Shown here: in pieces, positions 8,375 through 18,410 of the stretch
Layout of the letters: every line of letters starts with the position of its first letter
Position numbering within the stretch: position 1 is the stretch's first letter
NCBI RefSeq assembly: GCF_027942865.1
Contig: NC_134507.1
Location: 36,695,711 to 36,759,710 of the forward strand
Reading direction: 5' to 3'
DNA: 64,000 nt
From: Odontesthes bonariensis
Taxonomy: Eukaryota; Chordata; Actinopteri; Atheriniformes; Atherinopsidae
Translations under genes and position numbers: made by a program
The notes under the pieces: model-generated
What the model saw: only the letters and a program-made list of their open reading frames with translations
What the model was told of the DNA's origin: nothing
Databases searched by the model: none

Positions 8375-11300
8375 ATTTCAGTCTCGTCGACCGCCACGTT
8401 AAAGAGAGCCGGCAGCCGGAGAAGCGTGGGGCCATAAACGAGGAGTGGCTGAAGGACAGCCTGCTGCAGTACGTGGAGCTTTTTCCGGCCATCTCCTGCC
8501 ACCTCGAGAGGAACGTGGACAAGGCCATTTACGGCATGGGCCGTTTCCGGTCGTTCACGTTCCTCGAGATGTGGCAGTGGTACCAGCGCCACCAATCTGA
8601 CCCTCAAGCCGGCAGTGAGCAGGAGCGGAGGATGGCGCAGGAGGCCCACAGCTCTGTCAAGCAGTGGCTGCTGATGCGGGAGAGTGACATCACCTCGAAG
8701 TCACTCAAACGCTTCAGACAGTACATACTGGATAAAGAGGTAACTACACTGCATTCTGTAACTACACTGCAAAACCCAATAATAATGTAATAGCTCACAC
8801 TCACCTGTAATTCACAGAGCGCCACTCCTCCTCCTGCTGCTGCCGCCGCTGCCACTTCAAGGGCCCCTGCTGCAGCTGCCACCTCCCAGGCGCCATGGTC
8901 TGACGACGCTCCGGACGACACTGCTCTGGTGGATGCCCTCGTCACCTTCGAGAGCCATGGGGAGCCCATCTCCGCCAGTCAGCCTCCTCCTATGTCCGCC
9001 GAGGGTCCCAAACAGCCGTCGCCACTCTCCACCAGCGTGCCAGCTTCTCCAAAGAAGTCCACCAGCAAGAAGGAAAGGCGCAGCAAGCAGCAGAAGCCGT
9101 CCTCACAGCCCTCCACCAGCACGGCTGCCTCAACACAGCACAAGCAGCTCCTGCTGTCCTCACAGGCGTCCACCAGCAAGGCTGCCTCAAAGCAGCTCCT
9201 GCTGTCCTCACAGCCGTCCACCAGCAAGGCTGCCTCAAAGCAGCTCCTGCTGTCCTCACAGCCGTCCACCAGCAAGGCTGCCTCTACTGAGTCTCCTGAA
9301 CAACAGACGCCCGTGCCGTCCTCAGCGCCTGGTCAGGGTCCCCCTGATGCTCGTCCCGAGGAGCCGCCGTCGACCTCACAGCCTGCGTCTGCCACCACCT
9401 TGTCACAGAGTGACTCTTCTGTAAGTGTAAAATCACAAAATACACAAGCAATGTTAATGCATTTCACAAAATCACCACATTAGGGAAAATAAATAACTAA
9501 ATGTTGTGCGTTGTTGTACACCTTGTGTCTTGCAGGTGGAGCTGGAAGGCTGGGTGCGCCTCTGGGAAGACCCCAACGGAATCCCCTCTGCCGACATCCC
9601 CTGGCTGAAGGAGGACAGCGAGCGAGGCCTCTTCACACCAGTCCAGGTCTACAAGGACATAAAGGGCGCCATTAGAAGGCGGCGAGTGTTGAAGTCAGAC
9701 CGGATGTGGTTCTACCCACCCGAGCCACCCGGCTTTGTGAGCGGCGGCATTCCCACTCCACAGGCCTTTTTCCGAGGCCGCTTTTTCTTCTGGCGTCCCG
9801 TTGGAGTGTGGCGGTGCTCCCTGAAGTGTCCGCGCGGAGAGAAGTGTGCCGGGGCTGGAGGCAACTCACACCTCTCCAAGTCTGGCTACCACTCCCGGGT
9901 AAGGCTCAGTCTCTGCACAGCTGTGCTCAGAGAAATACACACATCACCATTGACTACTTAACCTTGTACCCAAGCATACGAATAATCATTGAAAAAAATC
10001 ATTTTGGCTCTTCTTGCATCTTTTTGGGTGGGAATACACCAATATTTTTGGAATTTTTGAAATTGGGCTATTTTTAATCATTTTAGGCAATGTTGCATAT
10101 TTGCAACTGTGGGCTTTCCTGATTAATTTTGTTCACACAACCAAGTCATTCTCTGCAGATCGATTGGCAAAAAAGGTATAGTGAACTGCTGCTACCACAA
10201 TAAAATGTATGTAATAGACCTTTATTGAACATTCTTAATAGAAAGTGCGGAACGCAACCATCATAAACTTTCCATTCAACAACAAATCAAAAAGATTTCA
10301 CAGATCTTTGTTGTGAAAAAGGGAAGCACACATAAAATGCAAAAAATGTAATGTAAATAAATAATGTAAATAAATAAAAAGCTTGTTGCATATCTGCAAC
10401 CTGTGATTGACCTGTGATTCTCTCTCTCTCTCTCTCTCTGTTTTAGGTACGTCACATCTGTGATGTGTTGGGCTGGTACACCCTGGCGACAGAGGTGTTG
10501 TCGTGCGGGCCGTGTCTCAAGGCTGCCAGAGGTGGAGAGAGCGGACCCATGGGTCGGTGGCTGGCGTGGGACGACGCCATCCTCCGGCAGCTGAGCGAGG
10601 CACATCGGGCCAGGTTTCCCGCCATACTGACTGCCAGGCGAGGGGTGGACAAGACCATCATTCGCCTCCTGCGTGACAGAACGGAGGGTAACACGATGGT
10701 CAAGGTGTGGCGGCAGGTGCAGGAGAACCACCTGGAGGACTACCACGAGAGGAAGGACCTCTACACCACACTCCTCATGGCCCTGGTGGAACCCAGAGGC
10801 ATCGTCTCTGCGCTGGGCCACAGGGAGTTCCAGGCACCGCCCCCTCCGAGAGCGGTTCCCTGCGCCCGGCTCCTGCGCCACGCCTTCCTCCTGGCCGAGG
10901 CGGACAACGTGCAGGATTACCGGAGCCAGATCCTGTCCACGTTCGGCAAAGTGCTGAAAATGGACTCCACGAAGAAGGCAAGTTAGCCAAAAGTGTGTTG
11001 CATACAAGTACTCACAGGGAAACACCACATTATGCAAAGCTAAACTGTATTTGTTTGTTTGTTTTGTTGTAGGTGGTGAAGAAGCTGTCTTGGGAGGGCA
11101 AGGGCTCGGCTGAGTGGTTCACCAGCATCGGCAACGAGCTCTCCCAGATCGTCAGCTTTGTGCTTACCTGCGAGGAGTCGGTGGAGAAGCTGGGGCCCAT
11201 GTGTCGTGGGGTGATGGAGAGGTTTCGCCTCGCAAACCAGCCCGTCCCCCAGATCCTCTACATCGACCGCGGCTGCTGCAAAGCACAGGGTCTGACCGCG

Positions 11301-11712
11301 GTGGAGATCATGTTCCAGTCCTGGGTGGACGAGGGGATGGTGGTGAGGCTGGACATTTTCCACTGGCTCCACCGTTTTGACGCCGCTCTAAGAACGGAGG
11401 CTCACTCCAAATACGGCCCCTTTAAATCCGCGCTGGTCGGGGCGGTGCTGGCCTACAACCGCGAGGACCTCCAGCTCCTCATCGCTGCCATCAGGGCCAG
11501 AGACCCGGCCACCATGGAGGTGGTGAGTGATGAGGACGTGGTCCGGCGGTACGTCTCCCGGGACCAGCTGAAGCACCATGTCCGGCGCGTCACCCTCGGG
11601 GCCCAGGAGACGTTTCGCCTGGTCCACCTCCTCATCGAGGACCTGAAGGGTCCAGCAGGGCTGGATGAGAGCGGCGTCAGCCTCTTCAAGTCCCCTGGTA
11701 AGGAAAAAAAAA

Positions 11713-11748
<36 letters not shown>

Positions 11749-13204
11749 AAAATGACTACAGCTCAACATGTGTGTGTGTGTTTACAGCGGCCATTGATGA
11801 GATGTGGGCAGCCCAGCAGCGACACCTGGAGTGCATCCAGGACCCCCCAGGCATGGTCATGTATCGTGTCGCCCGCACCACCACCATCAACGGTGTGGAC
11901 GTCCCATATTATAAGGGCCTGCGTGGGAGCAACAGCCTGGAGGGGTTCCATAAATCTTTGCCCCACATGATTCCAGGTAATCTAAGGGGGAAAAATACCA
12001 ACAAAAAAACACGTTTATCACATGATAACTGAGGTACTGATAATACCTGTTTGTTGTGATGTTCAGGTCCCCACTGTGCGGCGCGGCCTTATCAGGTTTA
12101 CCTGATAAGCGGCATCGCCAGGTGGAACGCTGACCGCAGCTCAGACGCGGTGTTTGGGGGCGGAGGGCGGCACCACCGGGTGTACTCTGCGCCGCTCATT
12201 GACCGCCTGAACTCCCGCTGCCAGCAGCTGTTGGGCGAGCCAGTGGAGCGCAACTTCCGGGCCCCGGCTGATGTCCAGTCCGATGAGCTGCTCGGGCTGG
12301 AGTACCTCTTCAGCCAAAGCACGGGGGAGGCGTTCTCGCTGGAGGGCATCATCAGCGACGGTCCTGGGCCGGAGGAGGAGGTCGTTCAGCCTGGGGAGGT
12401 CGACCCAGACGCCGACGAGGCGTACCAGAGCGAGGAGGACCGTACTGATGTGGAGCCCCACATCAGACTGACCAGCAGCGAGACTGCTTCGGTCAACCCT
12501 CCTGCCTTTGTGAGTCCAATACATACTGATAGAAGAGAATACAGCGATACATGTGACCCGCTAAAAAAAACAAGACATCGTATACATTAAAACTTACCTA
12601 CTTTTCTCTGTGTGTGTGCGCGTGTGTTTTACAGGACGATGTCTGCAGTGTTAGTCCTCTGCCCGGGTTCCAGAAGCTGGAGGCTTTCTGTGCTGCGCTG
12701 CTAGAGGTCGGCTTGACAGAGCAGAAGCTGCTCCTCAGCACAGCAGAGCGGAACAGGGTCCTTCATGCCTGGAATGCGGTGGAGGAGCATGACAAACAGC
12801 CACAGCGGTACCACCAGCTCTACCGCACCCACTGGGGCAACACGCTGTATTGTCGGACCAAGAGGGACGACCTGGCTGACGCCGCCGTGGTCCAGCGGGT
12901 AAAGATGGCTAGGAGGTACGCGCCAGCTCAGCAGGACATCAGCCCGCAGCACAACAGGCTGATGTACGTGCTGGTCAAGCTGCTGTGGCTGCACAGCCCT
13001 CAGGCCTCTCGCTCCAGCCCTGAGAAGGCCAACATTCTCAAGGCCTATGAGAGGATCCAGCACCGGGTCTTGGTAGAGGACCCCGTCCTGTGCAAGGCGG
13101 GCATCCCTCTCCCCAAAATTAACACCAAGACGGTGAGAGACTTCATCCGCCAGCAGGAGATGGCGTGGAGGTCAACCTCCACGCCACCAGGCAGCCAGCT
13201 GTGA
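7871..13204 (+). CDS. Dada-like DDE transposase, ten exons (~1,325 codons)
   Basis: Exons read as 7871-8036, 8148-8277, 8382-8739, 8818-9420, 9536-9898, 10447-10977, 11073-11697, 11788-11976, 12067-12509 and 12635-13204. Phases agree at every junction; the intron after 10977 is GC-AG. The first coding exon has an acceptor at 7866-7867, so a 5' UTR exon lies upstream. Exon 4 is Pro/Ser/Ala-rich with repeats (linker). Exons 5-6 carry a Cys-rich zinc-binding block (WRCSLKCPRGEKC ... CGPC). A DDE catalytic fold follows: KMDSTKK (D~713), YIDRGCC (D~782), LDIFHWLH (the D-x2-H motif of hAT/MuDR-like transposases) and NSLEGFH (E~977). It would cut and insert the element. The frame ends at a TGA just after a small hairpin (13162-13185), and the C-terminal part continues in another frame. 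Family inferred. Confidence 0.8.
8344..8374. repeat. (GT)n microsatellite in transposase intron 2
   Basis: Uninterrupted GT run just upstream of the acceptor of exon 3. A (CA)n run in the intron after 11697 (about 11717-11744), a (TC)n run near 10421-10439 and a short (TG)n run near 12609-12627 are similar. Confidence 0.95.
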
Positions 13205-13953
13205 CCTCAAAGGCCGTGTCTGTGTCTTGTGAGCAGCTGCCTCCTGCACCGCGCCAGCCTGACGTCCTCCCTCCACCCGACTACCCCGTGATGGAGTACG
13301 TCCCCACGCCCAGCACAGCCGGCACCAAGGTGTTGAAGGGTCGGACCAACCTGCTGCTGGAGACGCCGCAGCCTCCTCCACAGCTGCTCCGTCTGCCGGT
13401 GAGGAGAATCCCCACCACCTCCACCATCACCAGGCCTCCTGCAGTGCTGCCCCTCGTCTCCTGCTCTGCCCCGTCCACCATCACCACGCCTCTGCTGCCC
13501 CTCGTCTCCTGCTCTGCCCCGTCCACCATCACCAGGCCTCTGCTGCCCCTCGTCTCCTGCTCTGCCCCGTCCACCATCACCACGCCTCTGCTGCCCCTCG
13601 TCTCCTCCTCCACACAGCCTGCTGGTCAGGCCTCCATCCCGCAGGTCACGGCGTCTGTGCCCATCAGGCCAGGTGTAAAGCCGCCCTCTGGACAAAGTGC
13701 TGTGGCAGGGTTGTCGTGGTCCCGATCGACTCTGTACAAGAGAAAGCTGGCAGACCACCCCACTGAGCTGGGCGTGAAGGTGCAGCGTCTCCCGGCCTGC
13801 AAAGTTTGCGGGCACAAAATCCAGGGACACAAAAAATATAAAAAAAAGACATATTGCCCTGAGATCCACCGTTCACCCTCCAAAGGACTGGAAGACATAG
13901 TTTTCAAAAACTTTGAACACTTCATGTCCGTTGTGGACGGACTGGAGGAGTGA
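13186..13953 (+). pseudogene. C-terminal part of transposase in shifted frame
   Basis: Open to the TGA at 13951-13953, with a Pro-rich region of near-identical repeats (LPLVSCSAPSTIT, four times). A short Cys/His motif follows (CKVCGHKIQGHKKY ... YCPEIH) that resembles a zinc knuckle, then an acidic end. It lies in a different frame from the preceding exon. Either a frameshift at the palindrome 13162-13185 disabled the gene or a splice form I cannot see joins them. The zinc motif suggests this was once the transposase C-terminus. Confidence 0.6.
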
Positions 13954-14010
13954 ACGGTCGGCCCCTTGTAAATAGTGTATATAGTTGCTGTGTTCATGCT
14001 CTGCGTTCTG

Positions 14011-15086
14011 TGTGTTGTTCTCTGCACTGTTGCCCTATTTCATTCACTTTATGTGGGGTTGTTCTCTGCACTGTTGCCCTATTTCATTCACTTTATGTGG
14101 GGTTGTTCTCTGCACTGTTGCCCTATTTCATTCACTTTATGTGGGGTTGTTCTCTGCACTGTTGCCCTATTTCATTCACTTTATGTGGGGTTGTTCTCTG
14201 TGTTCTGGACGAACAATTGCCCTTAAACATGGCACGTGTTGTTCTCTGCACTGTTGCCCTATTTCATTCACTTTATGTGGGGTTGTTCTCTGCACTGTTG
14301 CCCTGTTTCATTCACTTTATGTGGGGTTGTTTTCTGCACTGTTGCCCTGTTTCATTTACTTTATGTGGGGTTGTTCTCTGCACTGTTGCCCTGTTTCATT
14401 CACTTTATGTGGGGTTGTTCTCTGCACTGTTGCCCTGTTTCATTCACTTTATGTGGGGTTGTTTTCTGCACTGTTGCCCTGTTTCATTTACTTTATGTGG
14501 GGTTGTTCTCTGCACTGTTGCCCTATTTCATTCACTTTATGTGGGGTTGTTCTCTGCACTGTTGCCCTGTTTCATTCACTTTATGTGGGGTTGTTTTCTG
14601 CACTGTTGCCCTGTTTCATTTACTTTATGTGGGGTTGTTCTCTGCACTGTTGCCCTGTTTCATTCACTTAATGTGGGGTTGTTCTCTGCACTGTTGCCCT
14701 ATTTCATTCACTTTATGTGGGGTTGTTCTCTGCACTGTTGCCCTGTTTCATTTACTTCATGTGGGGTTGTTCTCTGCACTGTTGCCCTGTTTCATTTACT
14801 TCATGTGGGGTTGTTCTCTGCACTGTTGCCCTGTTTCATTTACTTTATGTGGGGTTGTTTTCTGCACTGTTGCCCTGTTTCATTTACTTTATGTGGGGTT
14901 GTTCTCTGCACTGTTGCCCTGTTTCATTTACTTTATGTGGGGTTGTTCTCTGCACTGTTGCCCTATTTCATTCACTTAATGTGGGGTTGTTCTCTGCACT
15001 GTTGCCCTATTTCATTTACTTCATGTGGGGTTGTTCTCTGCACTGTTGCCCTGTTTCATTCACTTTATGTGGGGTTGTTCTCTCTG
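14011..15086 (+). repeat. 44-bp minisatellite in transposon 3' region
   Basis: About 24 copies of a unit beginning gttctctgcactgttgccct and ending tttatgtggggtt. Variants are a/g in the middle, and t/c and t/a near the end. One degenerate unit at 14196-14236 splits the array. The unit has no stop on the plus strand in any frame and is not a multiple of three, so long spurious ORFs cross it in all three frames. It lies between the transposase stop and the polyadenylation signal, hence in the predicted 3' UTR. Confidence 0.95.
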
Positions 15087-15294
15087 TTCTGGTCTTAAAG
15101 TGCCCTTTAAAGTTGCACTTCTGTGATGCTCTGTAAACTGTGCCATTACATTTTGTATTGCTCCACAATGCCATGCAATTCATGGTCCTCTGTGCCCTCT
15201 CTGAGTGCCCTTTAACGCAGCACCTTTTGTTGTTCCTCGGCACTGCACCCTCTGGTGTCAACATTGCCCTTGGATGCTGTTTGCTGTGGTACTG

Positions 15295-15300
15295 AATAAA
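15295..15300 (+). terminator. polyadenylation signal AATAAA of the transposase gene
   Basis: First AATAAA after the 44-bp minisatellite, ~1.34 kb downstream of the C-terminal stop codon. Confidence 0.6.
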
Positions 15301-15309
15301 AATGGTCAG

Positions 15310-15853
15310 TGCTACAGTCACAATGAGTCGTGGAGTGTCTGTCAATTGATTCAACAATAACAGAGCCTCGTTATCAGAAATAAGGGCCATATAAATAAAT
15401 GGCTTCTAGGGAAGTAGCATAAGAGGCATAGGAGTAAGTGATAATCAACAATACTTTATTGAAAGAAAGGGAGCAAAAAAAAATACATGGCATGAATTTT
15501 GAATAGCTTTTTGTTCATACACACACTTGAGATATAGCAAAAGTATGACAATGAATGCATTTAACACTTTATTCTGTTGATTGACATGACAAAACCATGC
15601 AAAAGCATGCCAGGAGGGGACTTTAGTGCGCAAATGGATGCAGGGGGCTTATGCTTGGTGCAACTATAAAATTGTGTGCCATTTGTGCTGTAATATCCTG
15701 GTCCTTCCTGGTCCTTCCTGGTCCACAAGACCTGGGGGAAGGCATATGCAAATTACTCTTGAGGTCAGTGACATCAGAATTCTTAATTGCACCTACATGG
15801 ACTCTAAGCCAATGGCTCGCAGGGTCAATTGCACTCCTATTCAGCACATCGCC
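15310..15853. other. right end of the Dada-like transposon, non-coding
   Basis: No gene is seen. It holds a triplicated ggtccttcct run (15700-15722), an octamer-like atgcaaat (about 15746-15753) and the actctaagccaat motif shared with the left end. It ends with the terminal sequence tattcagcacatcgcc next to the target duplication. Confidence 0.6.
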
Positions 15854-15859
15854 ATTCGC
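15854..15859. repeat. right target-site duplication ATTCGC
   Basis: Matches the left duplication and belongs to the inverted U1 fragment that follows, as U1 nt 91-96 read on the minus strand. Confidence 0.8.
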
Positions 15860-15949
15860 AAGGGTCAGCACAGCCGGTGTGCAATGGCTGAGCCTCGTCC
15901 TGGGTGAACCACCTTCTTGATCATGGTATCTCCCCTGCCAGGTAAGTAT
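15854..15949 (-). pseudogene. U1: inverted U1 snRNA 5' half (nt 1-96)
   Basis: Reverse complement of U1 nt 1-96 with intact ATACTTACCTG end, cut at the transposon target. Together with the left flank (U1 nt 1-90, plus strand) it forms the two arms of a U1 palindrome with the transposon at its centre. Confidence 0.92.
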
Positions 15950-16264
15950 GAGTTGGAACTGTCAGAGGCTGACACCTCTTTTCCAGGTGCCTCACTCGGC
16001 CGGACGGTGCAGCAAATTCAACTGTCTGCAGTGTCATGCCAGCAGCTAACCTGAATCTGAAAAGCTTGCAGATTAAAACAGTCCGGCTTTTCTTCATCTT
16101 TCTGATCAGTTCTTGTTTCAACAACCAAGGAACTTGGAGCACAAATTGATTTAGCTTTTCCACTCTCCCCATCTCTAGAGCCACACCCACCCACACTAGG
16201 AAAATTCTTAGTTGAGGCAAACCCTCACGGCTTAATATCTCCAGTGCAGACATGCTGCCGTATT
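15950..16264 (-). repeat. promoter part of an inverted U1 unit
   Basis: Reverse complement of the spacer directly upstream of U1 in the 713-bp array, including the CACCG element at -60. Homology ends at about 16264 (gctgccgtattc). Sequence 16265-16331 is not assigned. Confidence 0.9.
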
Positions 16265-16339
16265 CAGCAAAACTTGCTAAACATCCACTTCATTGTTCAC
16301 ATGTGCTCTTTTTTTCCATCTTTTTGCTGCCATCTCTAA

Positions 16340-16741
16340 TAGTGATGTGTCGGTCGCGAACGATCCGGCTCTAAGAGCCGGCTCTTTGAAGTGAACGACA
16401 GGAACCAGCTCCATAATGGGAGCCATTTTGGGATCCTATTTGGGAGACGTTTTTTTTTCTTTCAGTATCTCGCTGTCTCTCCGCCTCCCTGTCAGTGCCA
16501 CAGAGCCGACAGTTTTTTTCCCACGTCATTTGTTTTGTCCTTCGGACCGGTGCCTCGCTGTCTCTCCCATCTCCCTCCCCCTCACTCTCACTCTCCCTCT
16601 CCTTGCGCGTTTTTCTCTGCTTCTGCCAGTGCTAGACGGGGATATATGGGGAGCCGTTGTGGAGCCGAAAGAGCCGGCTCTCCACAGTAAGTCGAGCCAT
16701 TAGAGCCGCATCTGGAAAAAGACCCGAAAATCCCATCACTA
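16340..16741. mobile_element. hAT MITE, 402 bp, TSD ATCTCTAA
   Basis: Termini are TAGTGATG (16340) and CATCACTA (ending 16741), with an 8-bp duplication ATCTCTAA at 16332-16339 and 16742-16749. Internally it has the gatccggctctaagagccgg-type repeats known from fish hAT MITEs. Non-autonomous, no transposase. Confidence 0.9.
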
Positions 16742-16751
16742 ATCTCTAAGA

Positions 16752-17403
16752 TCCCAGAGCAGGTGCCTCACCGACTCAGGCGCGCCACAACCAGGTCGCG
16801 GGCAGGTTTAGATCGCTGACATGCCCCGGGAGTGCATAACGGACCTGACTGGCAGGATCTCATGAGCCACCATCCATGACAGGTCCCGGAGTTTGTTTGG
16901 AAGAGCGGAATGGTTGACGTTGCACCAAACTGTTTAGTGCTCGCCAAACGCGAGCCCACGCACTGGACTCACTGGTTCCCGCTCCTGCACAACAGAAATC
17001 AAAGAGCGGTGGTTTGTTAAAACATGCAACTCCTCTGCCTCCAAGTTAAAATGCTTTTAGAACGTCTGGATAAAAGCATAGGATGGTGGCAGGCTAAAAG
17101 ACACAGGCACTTTTAGGTCGGTGGGTAAAATCTTCAGTCTTCTGAGGTAAGAACCCATCCAGAATCGTGTCATTGCTTTAGTTTTGGGGTTTCCGAATGG
17201 GTCTGTGGCCTGTAGGATGTGCAGTGTAGTGTATCTGCTTCCTAAAAACAAATAAAAATCAGGCACTCCCTTTCCTCCTTTCTCTGTTTGTTTCTTCATT
17301 ACATCTCTCCTCAGTCTATCCCACTTGGAGCCCCACAGAAAATAAAAAATGGCTCGGTCCAGGTCTAAAAGCACTTTCCTAGGTGGGATTAAAACAGAAC
17401 TGA
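16752..17403 (-). pseudogene. Keno-like ORF2 C-terminal remnant
   Basis: Encodes the region [20 protein letters not shown] onward, near-identical to the intact copy at 24.8-25.4 kb. It has a premature stop after YAFIQTF and a later frame change, and ends before the CCHC motif. Confidence 0.8.
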
Positions 17404-17407
17404 TCAG

Positions 17408-17852
17408 TGTCACAGCCCCTGGGGCTTGTGCTGGGCATGTCTCTCTCCTCCCTCTTTCTTTGTCTCCTCCCTGAGACCAGGAAGCTGATTGGAGTGTGCA
17501 GCAGTGATTGCGGCAGCTCGTACACCTGGCCGTCTGTGGGAGTGGATTTAAGCCGCCTTATTTTGTTAATTCTTCCCTTTTGGATCCTGGCTGGGTTTGT
17601 GAGAACAGCAGTGTGTTTTGGGTTTGTTTGGTTTATCCTTTTGATATGTTTCGCACCATACAACACCTTTGCCGCACATTTATGCTCCATAACACCACTA
17701 CACTACTGATGACTGATTGCCACATCCCATTGTTTTACTTTTGTTGAATTCGTAGCTTAAGTTCAAATTGTTTAAATAAATTTGATTTCCTTATAACTTA
17801 CAAACCGTGTGCTTCCTCCTTTTTGATAAGGCTTTTGAGCCAGGTCGTGTCA
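17408..17852. mobile_element. probable solo LTR, 445 bp
   Basis: Starts TGTCACAGCC and ends CGTGTCA, interrupting sequence that is continuous in the intact LINE copy (aactgtttagtaaaag). Flanks TCAG and TTAG would be a 4-bp duplication with one change. Inside are a TATA-like ggatttaag (near 17545) and AATAAA (near 17775), as expected for a promoter plus polyadenylation signal. No internal retroviral region remains. Confidence 0.6.
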
Positions 17853-18118
17853 TTAGTAAAAGAAAAGGTAAAATCACGGCTTTGATGATTAAAACCTTTC
17901 CTTCAACGGTCAGTCCTCTAAGTCCCCAGTATCCTAGTCTTTGCTTGACTTTCTCTACCACGTCTGGCCAGTTTGATGACCCTCCCCCTTCCCTGTCAAA
18001 CATAATCCCCAGTATTTTCTGATTGGTCTGGGTTATAGTCACGGGGAGTCCTGTTGTCTCAGTCGCTGTCCATGGCCCATAAAATTGGGCTCGGGTCTTG
18101 TTTCTGTTTAGTTTTGCC

Positions 18119-18402
18119 CAGTGTTCGAACTATTCCGAGATTTTCGGGGGGTCATTTTTTCTCTGGCGGGGGGGGGGGCGTTGCTTGCTTGCTTGCTTGC
18201 TTGCGCTTGACTCCAATTACGCACACAGGCTCCACACCTCTACACACGCATCGCGTCTGCAATCATAACTCATCAGGGGAAATCACATTTTGCCAATATT
18301 TTAGAGACCCCCCAACATTTCCCAAATCATGTTTTCGGGGGGGTCTCGTGTCAGTTTCAGGGGGTCTCGGATCCCCCGAGTCCCCCCGTAGTTCGAACAC
18401 TG
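18119..18402. mobile_element. hAT MITE, 284 bp, TSD GTTTTGCC
   Basis: Terminal inverted repeats CAGTGTTCGAACTA / TAGTTCGAACACTG and exact 8-bp target duplications GTTTTGCC at 18111-18118 and 18403-18410. Internal features are a G run and (TTGC)n at 18180-18203. It splits the reverse transcriptase ORF of the decayed LINE. Confidence 0.95.
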
Positions 18403-18410
18403 GTTTTGCC

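Larger units (their letters stand above)
6385..15853 (+). mobile_element. Dada-like DNA transposon inserted in U1 snRNA target
   Basis: A ~9.5-kb autonomous-looking DNA transposon flanked by ATTCGC at 6379-6384 and 15854-15859 (7 bp if the following A is counted). The right flank is inverted U1 nt 1-96, the left flank U1 nt 1-90. The termini are weakly inverted: GAACTGAAGTGCAA and, on the other strand, GAATAGGAGTGCAA, each starting 11 bp in from the end. Both subterminal regions hold actctaRgccaat. Inside are a multi-exon DDE transposase, ~355-bp tandem repeats (left) and a 44-bp minisatellite (3' UTR). A 6-7 bp TSD, a U1 target and a DDE transposase are the published marks of the Dada superfamily (Kojima and Jurka). 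The family name is inferred, not searched. Confidence 0.82.

Noticed and set aside
8929-9483. Independent gene starting at an internal Met in the Ser/Pro-rich stretch
   Set aside because: It is exon 4 of the transposase: phase and splice sites join it to both neighbours.
13950-15136. Overlapping ORFs of 139-382 codons with FHSLYVGLFSALLPC-type repeats
   Set aside because: The 44-bp minisatellite has no stops on the plus strand and rotates frame, so open frames arise in all three phases. They lie in the transposase 3' UTR.
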